64,000 nt of DNA from the NCBI GenBank assembly GCA_016722505.1, contig JADKJH010000008.1, positions 1 to 64,000 of the forward strand. Reading direction: 5' to 3'. Below, piece by piece: positions 1 through 6,715 of this stretch. Each line of letters begins with the position of its first letter. Position 1 is the stretch's first letter. The stretch comes from Holophagaceae bacterium (GTDB lineage: Bacteria; Acidobacteriota; Holophagae; Holophagales; Holophagaceae). The notes under the pieces were generated by a model, which ran no database searches, was not told where the DNA came from, and saw only the letters and a list, made by a program, of their open reading frames with translations. The position numbers and the translations under genes were made by a program.

Positions 1-1
1 T

Positions 2-100
2 GCCTAACCTCTCGTTCAACCCGGACCCAACCGTGGGTTGCTGCCATCATGCTTTAAACAGTCGGCTCACGGTCGGGCCGGTTAACTTTGTTCGTTAGGC
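2..100 (+). repeat. integron attC site 1
   Basis: 99 bp short-type attC. R'' GCCTAAC opens the site and R' GTTAGGC closes it. The inner arms CCCAACCG and CGGTCGGG can pair. It closes a cassette whose gene lies left of the window. Confidence 0.95.
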
Positions 101-416
101 GCCAACCATCAGGGTCTTTGTCAAAATTGATTTTGTGTTCCAGCTTCTTGTTCAACGGCGGTCATTCGGTCATCGCGAAGCGGGGCATGGTTCTCCTGGC
201 CATACCTGGTCATTGGGCCCGCCACAGTACACGGTTTCGGTTCCCGCGGTTCCGCTAGGCCCCGATTGGTCCGTTCCGCTCGGAAGCGGGGGATCATTCT
301 TCCGTTCATCACCAATCGCGTCGGCTCCTAGGCACGGGGTGGGGTTTCTGGCATCGTTTCGTCAAGCTCGATCGGTATTCTCGTTCAATGGTTCAAAAAC
401 CAATGCCCTCATCTCT
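101..416. other. ORF-poor cassette, repeat family I, copy 1
   Basis: This cassette body recurs nearly unchanged at 2774-3088 and 9339-9654 and in diverged form at 11151-11475. The + strand shows no start with a ribosome binding site. On the - strand the frame that is intact in the other copies (GDERKNDP...VYCGGPND) is readable here, but its start codon ATG is ATT and a one-base insertion near 183-187 changes its C-terminal end. I read this copy as a possibly inactive member. Confidence 0.6.
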
Positions 417-539
417 GCCTAACCTCTCGTTCAACCGGACCCAACCGTGGGTTGCTGCAAGCTCCTCCGGGCATTCGGATATCTCGTCTCCACTCAACAT
501 CCGGCTCACGGTTGGGTCGGTTAACTTTGTTCGTTAGGC
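417..539 (+). repeat. integron attC site 2 (long type)
   Basis: 123 bp attC with R'' GCCTAAC and R' GTTAGGC. The outer arms match the short sites, but the central loop is longer (about 25 bp extra, with AAGCTCCTCCGGGCATTCGG). The same long loop is found at 8294, 9215 and 9655. Confidence 0.93.
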
Positions 540-641
540 CTCGGCATGCAGAATCATTACCAACAATTGATGTCTGCTTCTGTTTCCTTCACGTCCCGGT
601 GCCTAATATAGATAATTCCACCCACACTTGAGGGGATACAA

Positions 642-2237
642 ATGACAAAGTTCTGCGGGATTCACGGTACATATGAGGAGGGAAACTGGTCCGACGTCTG
701 CCCAAAATGCAGAGAGGCTGAGGAGCGTGCTGAAGAACGAATCCGCAAGGCAGAGGCCCTCGCACAAGAGGCGCGCGAACGCGATGAAGAACGTGCACAA
801 GAAGCCCGAGCACTTGCCATTGAATCTCGAGGACGCGCTGAAGACCGTGAACGTGAGGATCGAGAATTAGCCAAAGAACTCGCCCGTGCAGCCCAACAAC
901 GCTCCATTGAGGCTCAAGAACGCGACGAAGAACGTACACGTGATGATCGAGAATGGGCCGAAGAGCGAGCTCGTGAGGCTGAAGAACGTCGGGAAGAACT
1001 TGAGGATGAACGCGCAGAGGAAGCCATTTATCGACATGCAAATCCTGGTGATTATATTTGCAATTCTTGCAAATATATAACCCTACTAAAAGGCGCCTCG
1101 AGGTGCCCATCTTGCCATGGAGATGTCCCGCATAGTTATTGGAGGGATGTAGATATTAAAGAAGAAGCCGAAAGGAGGGCTGCCCAACTTCGGAAGGAGT
1201 TGGCGGCGAGAGAGGCTGAACTTCGTCGTGTACAGGAGGCCGAGGAGTGGGAGAGGACTAAACCCGAGAGGGAGGCTGCGGCTGCAGCTGCCTTGGCCGC
1301 CGAAGAGGCTAAAGAACGCGAAAGAATTGCGGCCGAAACAACAGCAAGGATGGAGAGAAGAGGGCAGGGGCATTTCTCCTATCTTCGTTTGCTTTGGTCG
1401 ATACCGTTGTGGGGAGTCGGCGGGGCGATTATTGGTGGTATTCCCGGAGGTATATATGGTGCTTTTTCACCAACATTGACAGCAGATATGGGGGTGGAAA
1501 TTTGGGGAATAATCGGAGCGACTATTGGAATATTTATAACACTTGTTCATACAATTAATATTGCTCGTGGGTTTTTATCCGAGACCGGCAATTTGATTTG
1601 GGCCGATGGCCTCGCAATCACCGTTGCTGCTATAACTTCTATTATTTGTATCGGTTCCGTGCCTAAATTTGTACGGCGTATCGAAGCAGAAGACCAACGC
1701 CAAAGGAAAGTTACCCCGATACCCAAGGCACCACCGCAGGATAAAACTAAGTTCCGTCATAATAAGAAGAGCGTACCACCTGAAAATAATCCTCAAGTTG
1801 CACCTGCCTCCACGAAAAGCATAGAAACTACACTCAAAGAACAAGATATTTCAACATCAAAATCTATAACCTACAAAATTAGAAGACAAATGCTTTATGA
1901 CAAAAAATACCAAGAAATTCTTGGTGGCATCAATGATTCATTTACTGTGTCGGGCTCCTGTGACACCACTCTTGCCCCCAGCGAAGTCCTACAATTCTCA
2001 GTACAGAGAGCAGGATTCGCCTCTCCAATCCGTTTCCATTCCGAGAGCCTCGTCCCCCCCCAAAAATGGATGCAATCCGGTTCCTTGAAATATGCTGGGA
2101 GTTGTGAATGCGATGCCTACAGTGGGCCGTGTGATATCGATGTCAGGAATAATGGTGGGTTTATTCTGCTCGTAATGCGCAATCCAGAGTCCACGGGGAA
2201 CAATTCAATAACAACATTTGCTATTAATAAAATTTAA
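642..2237 (+). CDS. hypothetical zinc-ribbon / coiled-coil membrane protein (cassette gene)
   Basis: 531 residues, family not recognised. Residues 5-23 carry C-x2-H and C-x2-C pairs (C5, H8, C20, C23), a zinc-ribbon-like start. A second C-x2-C/C-x2-C ribbon lies near residues 138-165. The stretch from about 24 to 225 is a highly charged Glu/Arg coiled coil, interrupted by the second ribbon. Three hydrophobic segments follow near 250-275, 286-309 and 320-342, then a low-complexity linker and a soluble C-terminal domain of about 110 residues with several Cys. The start has a GGGGAT Shine-Dalgarno-like sequence 9 bases upstream. It is by far the largest cassette gene here. Its base composition is more AT-rich than the chromosome, which fits recent transfer. 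Function unknown; the layout suggests a membrane-anchored sensor or scaffold (inference). Confidence 0.8.
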   Translation: MTKFCGIHGTYEEGNWSDVCPKCREAEERAEERIRKAEALAQEARERDEERAQEARALAIESRGRAEDREREDRELAKELARAAQQRSIEAQERDEERTRDDREWAEERAREAEERREELEDERAEEAIYRHANPGDYICNSCKYITLLKGASRCPSCHGDVPHSYWRDVDIKEEAERRAAQLRKELAAREAELRRVQEAEEWERTKPEREAAAAAALAAEEAKERERIAAETTARMERRGQGHFSYLRLLWSIPLWGVGGAIIGGIPGGIYGAFSPTLTADMGVEIWGIIGATIGIFITLVHTINIARGFLSETGNLIWADGLAITVAAITSIICIGSVPKFVRRIEAEDQRQRKVTPIPKAPPQDKTKFRHNKKSVPPENNPQVAPASTKSIETTLKEQDISTSKSITYKIRRQMLYDKKYQEILGGINDSFTVSGSCDTTLAPSEVLQFSVQRAGFASPIRFHSESLVPPQKWMQSGSLKYAGSCECDAYSGPCDIDVRNNGGFILLVMRNPESTGNNSITTFAINKI

Positions 2238-2287
2238 ATAACCCGTGGAATTTCTAGAATAGATTCGTGGCAAAAGGATAGACGAGC

Positions 2288-2411
2288 ACATAACCCGGCA
2301 AGCCAGGAGCAGAGTTCCGGGCTGCGAATTGGCTAGTGTCTGTGATATTCTCCCCAACCCTAGACCACGGATGCTGATCTCGGTTGGGCCGGTTAACTTT
2401 GTTCGTTAGGC
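2288..2411 (+). repeat. atypical (mosaic) attC site 3
   Basis: The right half matches the other sites: CGGTTGGGCCGGTTAAC, ending in GTTAGGC at 2405-2411. The left half does not. There is no GCCTAAC, and the nearest candidate is CATAAC at about 2290. CCCAACC near 2354 could still serve as the inner left arm. The left boundary is therefore uncertain. Confidence 0.65.
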
Positions 2412-2674
2412 TTGCTGTAAGCGGTTCTCTGGTCATGCGGTTTCAGTTCGTCGTCGCGTCCAGTTTTCGAAACCGGCCCCTTTGATCTTTGCAATTTCGG
2501 CGGCCACGTCAGGGCCAATGTTTTGCGGCGTCTCACTGGCATCGGTCGGCAGTTGGTATTTTGGCCGTATCATGTGGGCACGACCTTCTTTCAAATCGGC
2601 CATCATTCGTTCTCCCGCAGTCGCGTCATAAATTCAGCGAGTCGGTACATGTCGCAAAACCAGTCCAGTACTCA
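2412..2674. other. ORF-poor cassette, repeat family II, single module
   Basis: The body starts TTGCTGTAAGCGG after R'. Relatives lie at 4565-5013, 5113-5376, 7844-8293 and 13379-13827. This copy has one module, while three others hold two tandem diverged modules. No + strand gene is convincing; the best reading frames are on the - strand. Confidence 0.7.
2433..2606 (-). CDS. family II cassette microprotein, antisense to the array
   Basis: 57-residue frame starting with a double ATG. Its core (RPKYQLPTDAS...PDVAAE) is also readable in the other four family II cassettes, with third-base changes between copies (for example GCC/GCT). A 15-codon frame (2603-2650) precedes it and overlaps its start by ATGA. 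The charged C-terminal end (KIKGAGFENWTRRRTETA) is complete only here and partly at 5143. No known family is recognised. The orientation is opposite to normal cassette genes, so it would need its own promoter, and none is obvious. Coding status is inference from frame conservation. Confidence 0.45.
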   Translation of the reverse strand: MMADLKEGRAHMIRPKYQLPTDASETPQNIGPDVAAEIAKIKGAGFENWTRRRTETA

Positions 2675-2773
2675 GCCTAACCTCTCGTTCAACCCGGACC
2701 CAACCGTGGGTTGCTGCCATCATGCTTTAAACCTTCGGCTCACGGTCGGGCCGGTTAACTTTGTTCGTTAGGC
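2675..2773 (+). repeat. integron attC site 4
   Basis: 99 bp short-type attC, R'' GCCTAAC and R' GTTAGGC, closing the first family II cassette. Confidence 0.95.
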
Positions 2774-2793
2774 GCCAACTATCAGGGTCTTTG

Positions 2794-2988
2794 TCAAAAT
2801 TGATTTTGTGTTCCAGCTTCTTGTTCAACGGCGGTCATTCGGTCATCGCGAAGCGGGCATGGTTCTCCTGGCCATACCTGGTCATTGGGCCCGCCACAGT
2901 ACACGGTTTCGGTTCCCGCGGTTCCGCTAGGCCCCGATTGGTCCGTTCCGCTCGGAAGCAGGGGATCATTCTTCCGTTCATCACCCAT
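2794..2988 (-). CDS. family I cassette microprotein, antisense to the array
   Basis: 64-residue frame beginning MGDERKNDPLLPSG and containing ETVYCGGPNDQVWPGE. The cassette body spans 2774-3088. The same frame is open in the copies at 9390-9554 and 11231-11374. In the 11231 copy many positions differ but ETVYCGGPND is kept. The C-terminal end differs between copies because of small indels. No family recognised, no signal peptide, no clear promoter. It may be a real antisense gene or an old coding remnant spread by cassette duplication. Confidence 0.4.
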   Translation of the reverse strand: MGDERKNDPLLPSGTDQSGPSGTAGTETVYCGGPNDQVWPGEPCPLRDDRMTAVEQEAGTQNQF

Positions 2989-3088
2989 CGCGTCGGCTCC
3001 TAGGCACGGGGCGGGGTTTCTGGCATCGTTTCGTCAAGCTCGAACGGTATTCTCGTTCAATGGTTCAAAAACAAATGCCCTCATCTCT

Positions 3089-3187
3089 GCCTAACCTCTC
3101 GTTCAACCCGGACCCAACCGTGGGTTGCTGGTGTCATGCTTTAAACATTCGGCTCACGGTCTGGCCGGTTAACTTTGTTCGTTAGGC
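3089..3187 (+). repeat. integron attC site 5
   Basis: 99 bp short-type attC. The loop reads GGTTGCTGGTGTCATGC, and the inner right arm has CTGGCC in place of CGGGCC. Confidence 0.94.
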
Positions 3188-3196
3188 TGCCCTCTC

Positions 3197-3706
3197 ATGG
3201 AAAGATCGGCTGTTATTGGCATCACAACGATACTTGTATCACTGTGCGGTTGCCGTGCAGCGGGTGTTGCGTTCGACTCGCAAAGCTTGGCACCTCTTCA
3301 TGAACAAGTTAATCAAGAGGTCGGGCGCATCATTTTGGAGTGGCGGTCAAGGCAAGCAGATAATTTGAAATATCACAGCGTCGAACATCCCAAGACATCG
3401 CCCGAGGAGATCCAAAGAGAGGTGGCTAGCGGGGTAGAATACGTGGTTTCTCGACTCAAAGTTAGTCAACCAGTCTTTGTCCTGACTAGCGAGGTTGAAT
3501 ACTCCCAATTGCACCCGGCTTGGAATCAATTGAATAGTGATAAGGGAAGAATCACTTACCCATTCAATGCTGAATTTCGACTCCCCTTCGAGACCTACGA
3601 GGAATCTCTGTCTTCAGCAGCAAAGGGATATCAACGTCTCGGCCGAAATATTGCTCTACGCTGGTTCTATTCACGGGGTATCTATCCTGTGAACAAGCTT
3701 CCATGA
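3197..3706 (+). CDS. hypothetical lipoprotein or exported protein (cassette gene)
   Basis: 169 residues. The N-terminus is a short hydrophobic stretch followed by a Cys-rich lipobox-like segment (LVSLCGCRAAG), which suggests a lipoprotein anchored after export. The mature part is mixed alpha/beta with an acidic central helix and ends in a basic, aromatic stretch (NIALRWFYSRG). The ATG lies only 9 bases after the attC R', so any ribosome binding site would fall in the recombination site. No family recognised. Confidence 0.75.
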   Translation: MERSAVIGITTILVSLCGCRAAGVAFDSQSLAPLHEQVNQEVGRIILEWRSRQADNLKYHSVEHPKTSPEEIQREVASGVEYVVSRLKVSQPVFVLTSEVEYSQLHPAWNQLNSDKGRITYPFNAEFRLPFETYEESLSSAAKGYQRLGRNIALRWFYSRGIYPVNKLP

Positions 3707-3721
3707 TCCATTTCACCAGCA

Positions 3722-3820
3722 GCCTAACCTCTCGTTCAACCCGGACCCAACCGTGGGTTGCTGCCATCATGCTTTAAACCTTCGGCTCACGGTCGGGCCG
3801 GTTAACTTTGTTCGTTAGGC
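3722..3820 (+). repeat. integron attC site 6
   Basis: 99 bp short-type attC, R'' GCCTAAC, R' GTTAGGC, closing the lipoprotein cassette. Confidence 0.95.
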
Positions 3821-3832
3821 TGTGCCCCCAAC

Positions 3833-4447
3833 ATGGAGAAAACCATGGCCGAAGAAAAACACACAAGTTATGTCGTCAATTTTGGAAGCCTTCCAGAAAA
3901 ATATCCAACTCATGCACACGACGTATCATTCTGGGAGAGCCTTGGACGCACCGTTGCAACATTCGGATTCCTAGAAGAGGTCCTGGCAAAGGCAATTTTT
4001 TCGTTTACAGCAACATGTCCCTACAAAGAAGATGAAATCCAAGATGCCTATGATAGGTGGCTTCCAACTTTAGAACACGCCTTGACCGATACTCTTAGGC
4101 CACTGATTGCTATTTACGAAAAGTCGGTGCGTGATTATCCAAACGCGGCAATCGATCACTTCGACGACCTGCTAGAAGATTTGCGTAACGTTTCTGAATT
4201 TCGCAACATTTTATGCCACGGGTCATGGAGACCGCCAGATTCAGCGGGTGCAGCATATCCATTTTTTGTGGACCGAAAGAAACGAGTTTTTGACGGATCG
4301 TTTGATATCCACTCCTTAGATCAACTGCAAAACCAAGTAGCCAATCTTGCATGTATGGTGATTAGTACTGTCACCCATATGGGTTGGCAGTTTCCAGGGT
4401 CAAAGGGGCCAGGCAGGGTTATCTGGGATGTTGGGCCGCCAACATGA
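3833..4447 (+). CDS. hypothetical protein with HEPN-like Rx4H motif (cassette gene)
   Basis: 204 residues, soluble, mostly helical, no signal peptide. Near the middle the sequence EFRNILCHGSW contains R124 and H129 in the R-x4-H spacing typical of HEPN RNase domains. It is preceded by acidic helices (DHFDDLLEDLRNVSEFR), as is common in that fold. This is a motif match only; no family assignment can be confirmed here. If it is a HEPN protein, the cassette carries a stand-alone nuclease without an obvious antitoxin. An alternative start at 3845 (second Met) is possible; neither start has a strong ribosome binding site. It could equally be a non-catalytic cassette protein of unknown role. Confidence 0.75.
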   Translation: MEKTMAEEKHTSYVVNFGSLPEKYPTHAHDVSFWESLGRTVATFGFLEEVLAKAIFSFTATCPYKEDEIQDAYDRWLPTLEHALTDTLRPLIAIYEKSVRDYPNAAIDHFDDLLEDLRNVSEFRNILCHGSWRPPDSAGAAYPFFVDRKKRVFDGSFDIHSLDQLQNQVANLACMVISTVTHMGWQFPGSKGPGRVIWDVGPPT

Positions 4448-4465
4448 AACGACTTCTCCCGCACA

Positions 4466-4564
4466 GCCTAACCTCTCGTTCAACCCGGACCCAACCGTGC
4501 GCGACAACTGTCATGCTTTAAACATTCGGCTCACGGTTGGGCCGGTTAACTTTGTTCGTTAGGC
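4466..4564 (+). repeat. integron attC site 7
   Basis: 99 bp attC of a sub-type with CGTGCGCGACAACTG in the loop, shared with sites 8 and 25. R'' GCCTAAC, R' GTTAGGC. Confidence 0.95.
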
Positions 4565-5013
4565 TTGCTGTAAGCGGTTCTCTGGTCATGCGGTTTCAGT
4601 TCGTCGTCGCGTCCAGTTTTCGAAACCGGCTCCTTCGATCTTTCTCATTCAGCGGCCACGTCAGGGCCAATGTTTTGCGGCGTCGCGCTGGCATCATTCG
4701 GCAGTTGGTATTTTGGTGGCAACACGGGGCAGGGGCTTCATTCACACCAGCCATCATTCGTTCTCCCGCCTTCGCTCAAAAAATTCAGCGGTAACGTCAA
4801 ATATTCACAACCAATCCCCTTTGATCTTTCACATTCAGCAGCCACGTCGGGGCCAACATCTTGCGGCGTCTCACTGGCATCGGTCGGCAGTTGGTATTTT
4901 GGTCGTATCATGCGGCACGGCCTTCATTCTTTGCCGCGCCATCATTCGTTCTCCCACGGTCGCGCAGAAATTTCTACGAGTCGGTACATGAATCAAACCA
5001 AGTCCATTCCTCG
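4565..5013. other. ORF-poor cassette, repeat family II, double module
   Basis: Two tandem diverged copies of the family II module (about 4640-4810 and 4811-4990) follow the shared TTGCTGTAAGCGG lead. No + strand gene with a ribosome binding site is seen. The - strand holds the conserved PKYQLP...DVAAE frame in both modules. Confidence 0.7.
4738..4911 (-). CDS. family II cassette microprotein, antisense (double-module copy)
   Basis: 57-residue frame beginning MIRPKYQLPTDASETP and continuing through DVGPDVAAE. In this copy the upstream part (MMADLKEGRAH in the 2433 copy) is out of frame, so the start is the internal ATG. The C-terminal part comes from the junction with the second module and differs from the 2433 copy. 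Third-base and conservative changes relative to other copies (N/D, I/V) hint at past selection on the protein. Function unknown. Confidence 0.35.
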   Translation of the reverse strand: MIRPKYQLPTDASETPQDVGPDVAAECERSKGIGCEYLTLPLNFLSEGGRTNDGWCE

Positions 5014-5112
5014 GCCTAACCTCTCGTTCAACCCGGACCCAACCGTGCGCGACAACTGTCATGCTTTAGATTTCCGGCTCTCGGTTGGGCCGGTTAACTT
5101 TGTTCGTTAGGC
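5014..5112 (+). repeat. integron attC site 8
   Basis: 99 bp attC with the GTGCGCGACAACTG loop sub-type. R'' GCCTAAC, R' GTTAGGC. Confidence 0.95.
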
Positions 5113-5376
5113 TGCAAGCGGGCGGATCTCTGGCAATACGATTCATGCGGTTGGTAACGTCCAAATTTCAAAAGCTGCACCTTTGATCTTTCCAATTTCG
5201 GCGGCCACGTCAAGGCCAACAGCATCGGTCGTCCCACTGGCATCGGTCGGCAGTTGGTATTTTGGTCGTATCATGCGGCACGGCCTTCATTCTTTGCAGC
5301 GCCATCATTCGTTCTCCCACGGTCGCGCAGAAATTTCTACGAGTCGGTACATGGATCGATCAATGTTCATTCCTCG
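5113..5376. other. ORF-poor cassette, repeat family II, diverged single module
   Basis: Same layout as 2412-2674 but with a different lead (TGCAAGCGGGCGG) and many substitutions. It is the most diverged family II member and useful for judging which frame is under selection. Confidence 0.65.
5143..5274 (-). CDS. family II cassette microprotein, antisense (most diverged copy)
   Basis: 43-residue frame starting MIRPKYQLPTDASGTT, with LDVAAEIGKIKGAAFEIW and a short end. The frame stays open despite substitutions and a shorter C-terminus than the 2433 copy. A separate 15-codon frame starting MYRLVEISARP lies just upstream on the same strand, as in the other copies. No family recognised. Confidence 0.38.
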   Translation of the reverse strand: MIRPKYQLPTDASGTTDAVGLDVAAEIGKIKGAAFEIWTLPTA

Positions 5377-5475
5377 GCCTAACCTCTCGTTCAACCCGGA
5401 CCCAACCGTGGGTTGCTGCCATCATGCTTTAAACAGTCGGCTCACGGTCGGGCCGGTTAACTTTGTTCGTTAGGT
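5377..5475 (+). repeat. integron attC site 9
   Basis: 99 bp short-type attC. R' here is GTTAGGT; its last bases belong to the following cassette. Confidence 0.94.
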
Positions 5476-5485
5476 CGCCAATTCA

Positions 5486-6040
5486 ATGAGAACGGTCTCG
5501 ATCATCACGCTGCTCGTCTTCACGTTTGGAGGATTTGCCCAAAACCCTCCTTGGGCCGCACCAAGCAGGTATCCACCGTCGAAGTCTCATAGAGCTAACG
5601 TTATTTCTATTCTTTCTAGTGGAAAATCCAGGGGTGAAATAATCTACAACGAAGAGTTGATTGCAGAAGCAGGTTATTGGTATTCCCACGGAGATACTGA
5701 AGCCCTTGGGCCGTTAATGGCAGCAGCTAAGCACAGTGATGGTGCCATTTCAGAAGCATTGGGGTGCATCCTCGGTGAAGCATTGATGAAACACCCGAGG
5801 ATGGTATTGAGTTCGGCCACTCGATTTTCGGTACAAGATCAGAAACGTATCGGAATGTTAGCGGTGTCCGCTGACGGTAGTGGGTTCCCGCCGGATGAAA
5901 TGAAGCAAATTCGTTTCATCCTCCTTAGATATTCCAGAAATCAAGATTCTAAATTGGCTGCCACTGCCAAATGTTGGATTGTCGAACTAAACAAAGAGGA
6001 AGCTATGCTCAAAGACTATGAAGACCTCGACAAGAAATGA
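5486..6040 (+). CDS. hypothetical exported protein (cassette gene)
   Basis: 184 residues. The first 19 residues (MRTVSIITLLVFTFGGFAQ) form a clear Sec signal peptide ending in an Ala-x-Ala-like FAQ. The mature region is helical, with paired helices that may form a small alpha-solenoid (inference). The end is acidic and Lys-rich. The ATG lies 10 bases after attC R' and has no strong ribosome binding site. No family recognised; probably periplasmic. Confidence 0.8.
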   Translation: MRTVSIITLLVFTFGGFAQNPPWAAPSRYPPSKSHRANVISILSSGKSRGEIIYNEELIAEAGYWYSHGDTEALGPLMAAAKHSDGAISEALGCILGEALMKHPRMVLSSATRFSVQDQKRIGMLAVSADGSGFPPDEMKQIRFILLRYSRNQDSKLAATAKCWIVELNKEEAMLKDYEDLDKK

Positions 6041-6049
6041 TTCGTGGCG

Positions 6050-6148
6050 GCCTAACCTCTCGTTCAACCCGGACCCAACCGTGGGTTGCTGCTGTCATGC
6101 TTTAAACCTTCGGCTCACGGTCGGGCCGGTTAACTTTGTTCGTTAGGG
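6050..6148 (+). repeat. integron attC site 10
   Basis: 99 bp attC. R' reads GTTAGGG. The TTAGGG part belongs to the next cassette, whose own R'' at 6552 is CCCTAAC and so pairs with it exactly. Confidence 0.95.
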
Positions 6149-6152
6149 CTCC

Positions 6153-6557
6153 ATGTCAGCTGCCTGGCTTCTCTCCATCTTCATAACCGTTAGCCTTCCG
6201 GCACAGGACTGGCAACTTTATTTTGAGCGTGAAGGAGAGAAGTTCTTTGTCGATTACACCCCAGAGCTGATTTCAATTAACGGAAGCATGGTTGCCGTTT
6301 CACGAGAAAAGATTCACCACGGTATCGAATACGACATCATTACCTGGTATTACCGGGTAGTAGACAAACGTTTACAAATAGCCAGGAAATCCCAAATAGG
6401 CTATTTCAAAAATGGATCCATCCAATTTTCAGCCATCACCATTGATACCGAACTCGACTGGAGTTTCTACCAATACCAGAATAATCCCCACGAAACCAAA
6501 GTCCTGAAAAGTGTTTTCAAAGTTCTCAAATTCCAAGGTCCTCCTCTGAAGCCCTAA
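6153..6557 (+). CDS. exported protein, surface-adhesin-E-like fold (cassette gene)
   Basis: 134 residues. A short signal peptide ends near LPAQ|DW. The mature part starts WQLYFEREGEKFFVDYTPE and alternates short strands, like the small secreted proteins around the surface-adhesin E domain; this is similarity by eye only. The ATG follows the attC R' by 4 bases. The stop TAA (6555-6557) lies inside the R'' of the following attC, so the coding end and the recombination site overlap. Likely periplasmic or surface-exposed; role unknown. Confidence 0.75.
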   Translation: MSAAWLLSIFITVSLPAQDWQLYFEREGEKFFVDYTPELISINGSMVAVSREKIHHGIEYDIITWYYRVVDKRLQIARKSQIGYFKNGSIQFSAITIDTELDWSFYQYQNNPHETKVLKSVFKVLKFQGPPLKP

Positions 6558-6650
6558 CCTCTCGTTCAACCCGGACCCAACCGTGGGTTGCTGCCATCAT
6601 GCTTTAAACATTCGGCTCACGGTCGGGCCGGTTAACTTTGTTCGTTAGGC
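6552..6650 (+). repeat. integron attC site 11
   Basis: 99 bp attC with R'' CCCTAAC and R' GTTAGGC. R'' matches the GTTAGGG at the 5' edge of its own cassette (6142-6148), the pairing expected in the excised circle. Confidence 0.95.
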
Positions 6651-6715
6651 ATCCCAGGGGCCGGTCCCAAAACAGTTTGCAAATAGTCGATCTAACATCA
6701 TGGAGAACAATTAAA

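Noticed and set aside
2254..2436. 60-codon - strand frame starting in ATGA overlap with the family II microprotein
   Set aside because: Most of it is reverse-translated attC; not conserved in other family II copies.
2675..2773. Recurring peptide PNLSFNPDPTVGCCHHALN at the end of many reading frames
   Set aside because: This is the translation of attC itself in one frame, not a protein family.
6638..6650. TTG start within attC giving proteins that begin MFVR
   Set aside because: TTGTTCGTTAGG at the end of every attC gives an in-frame TTG in several cassettes, but real starts with better context follow within a few codons to 80 bases. Not used except as a curiosity.
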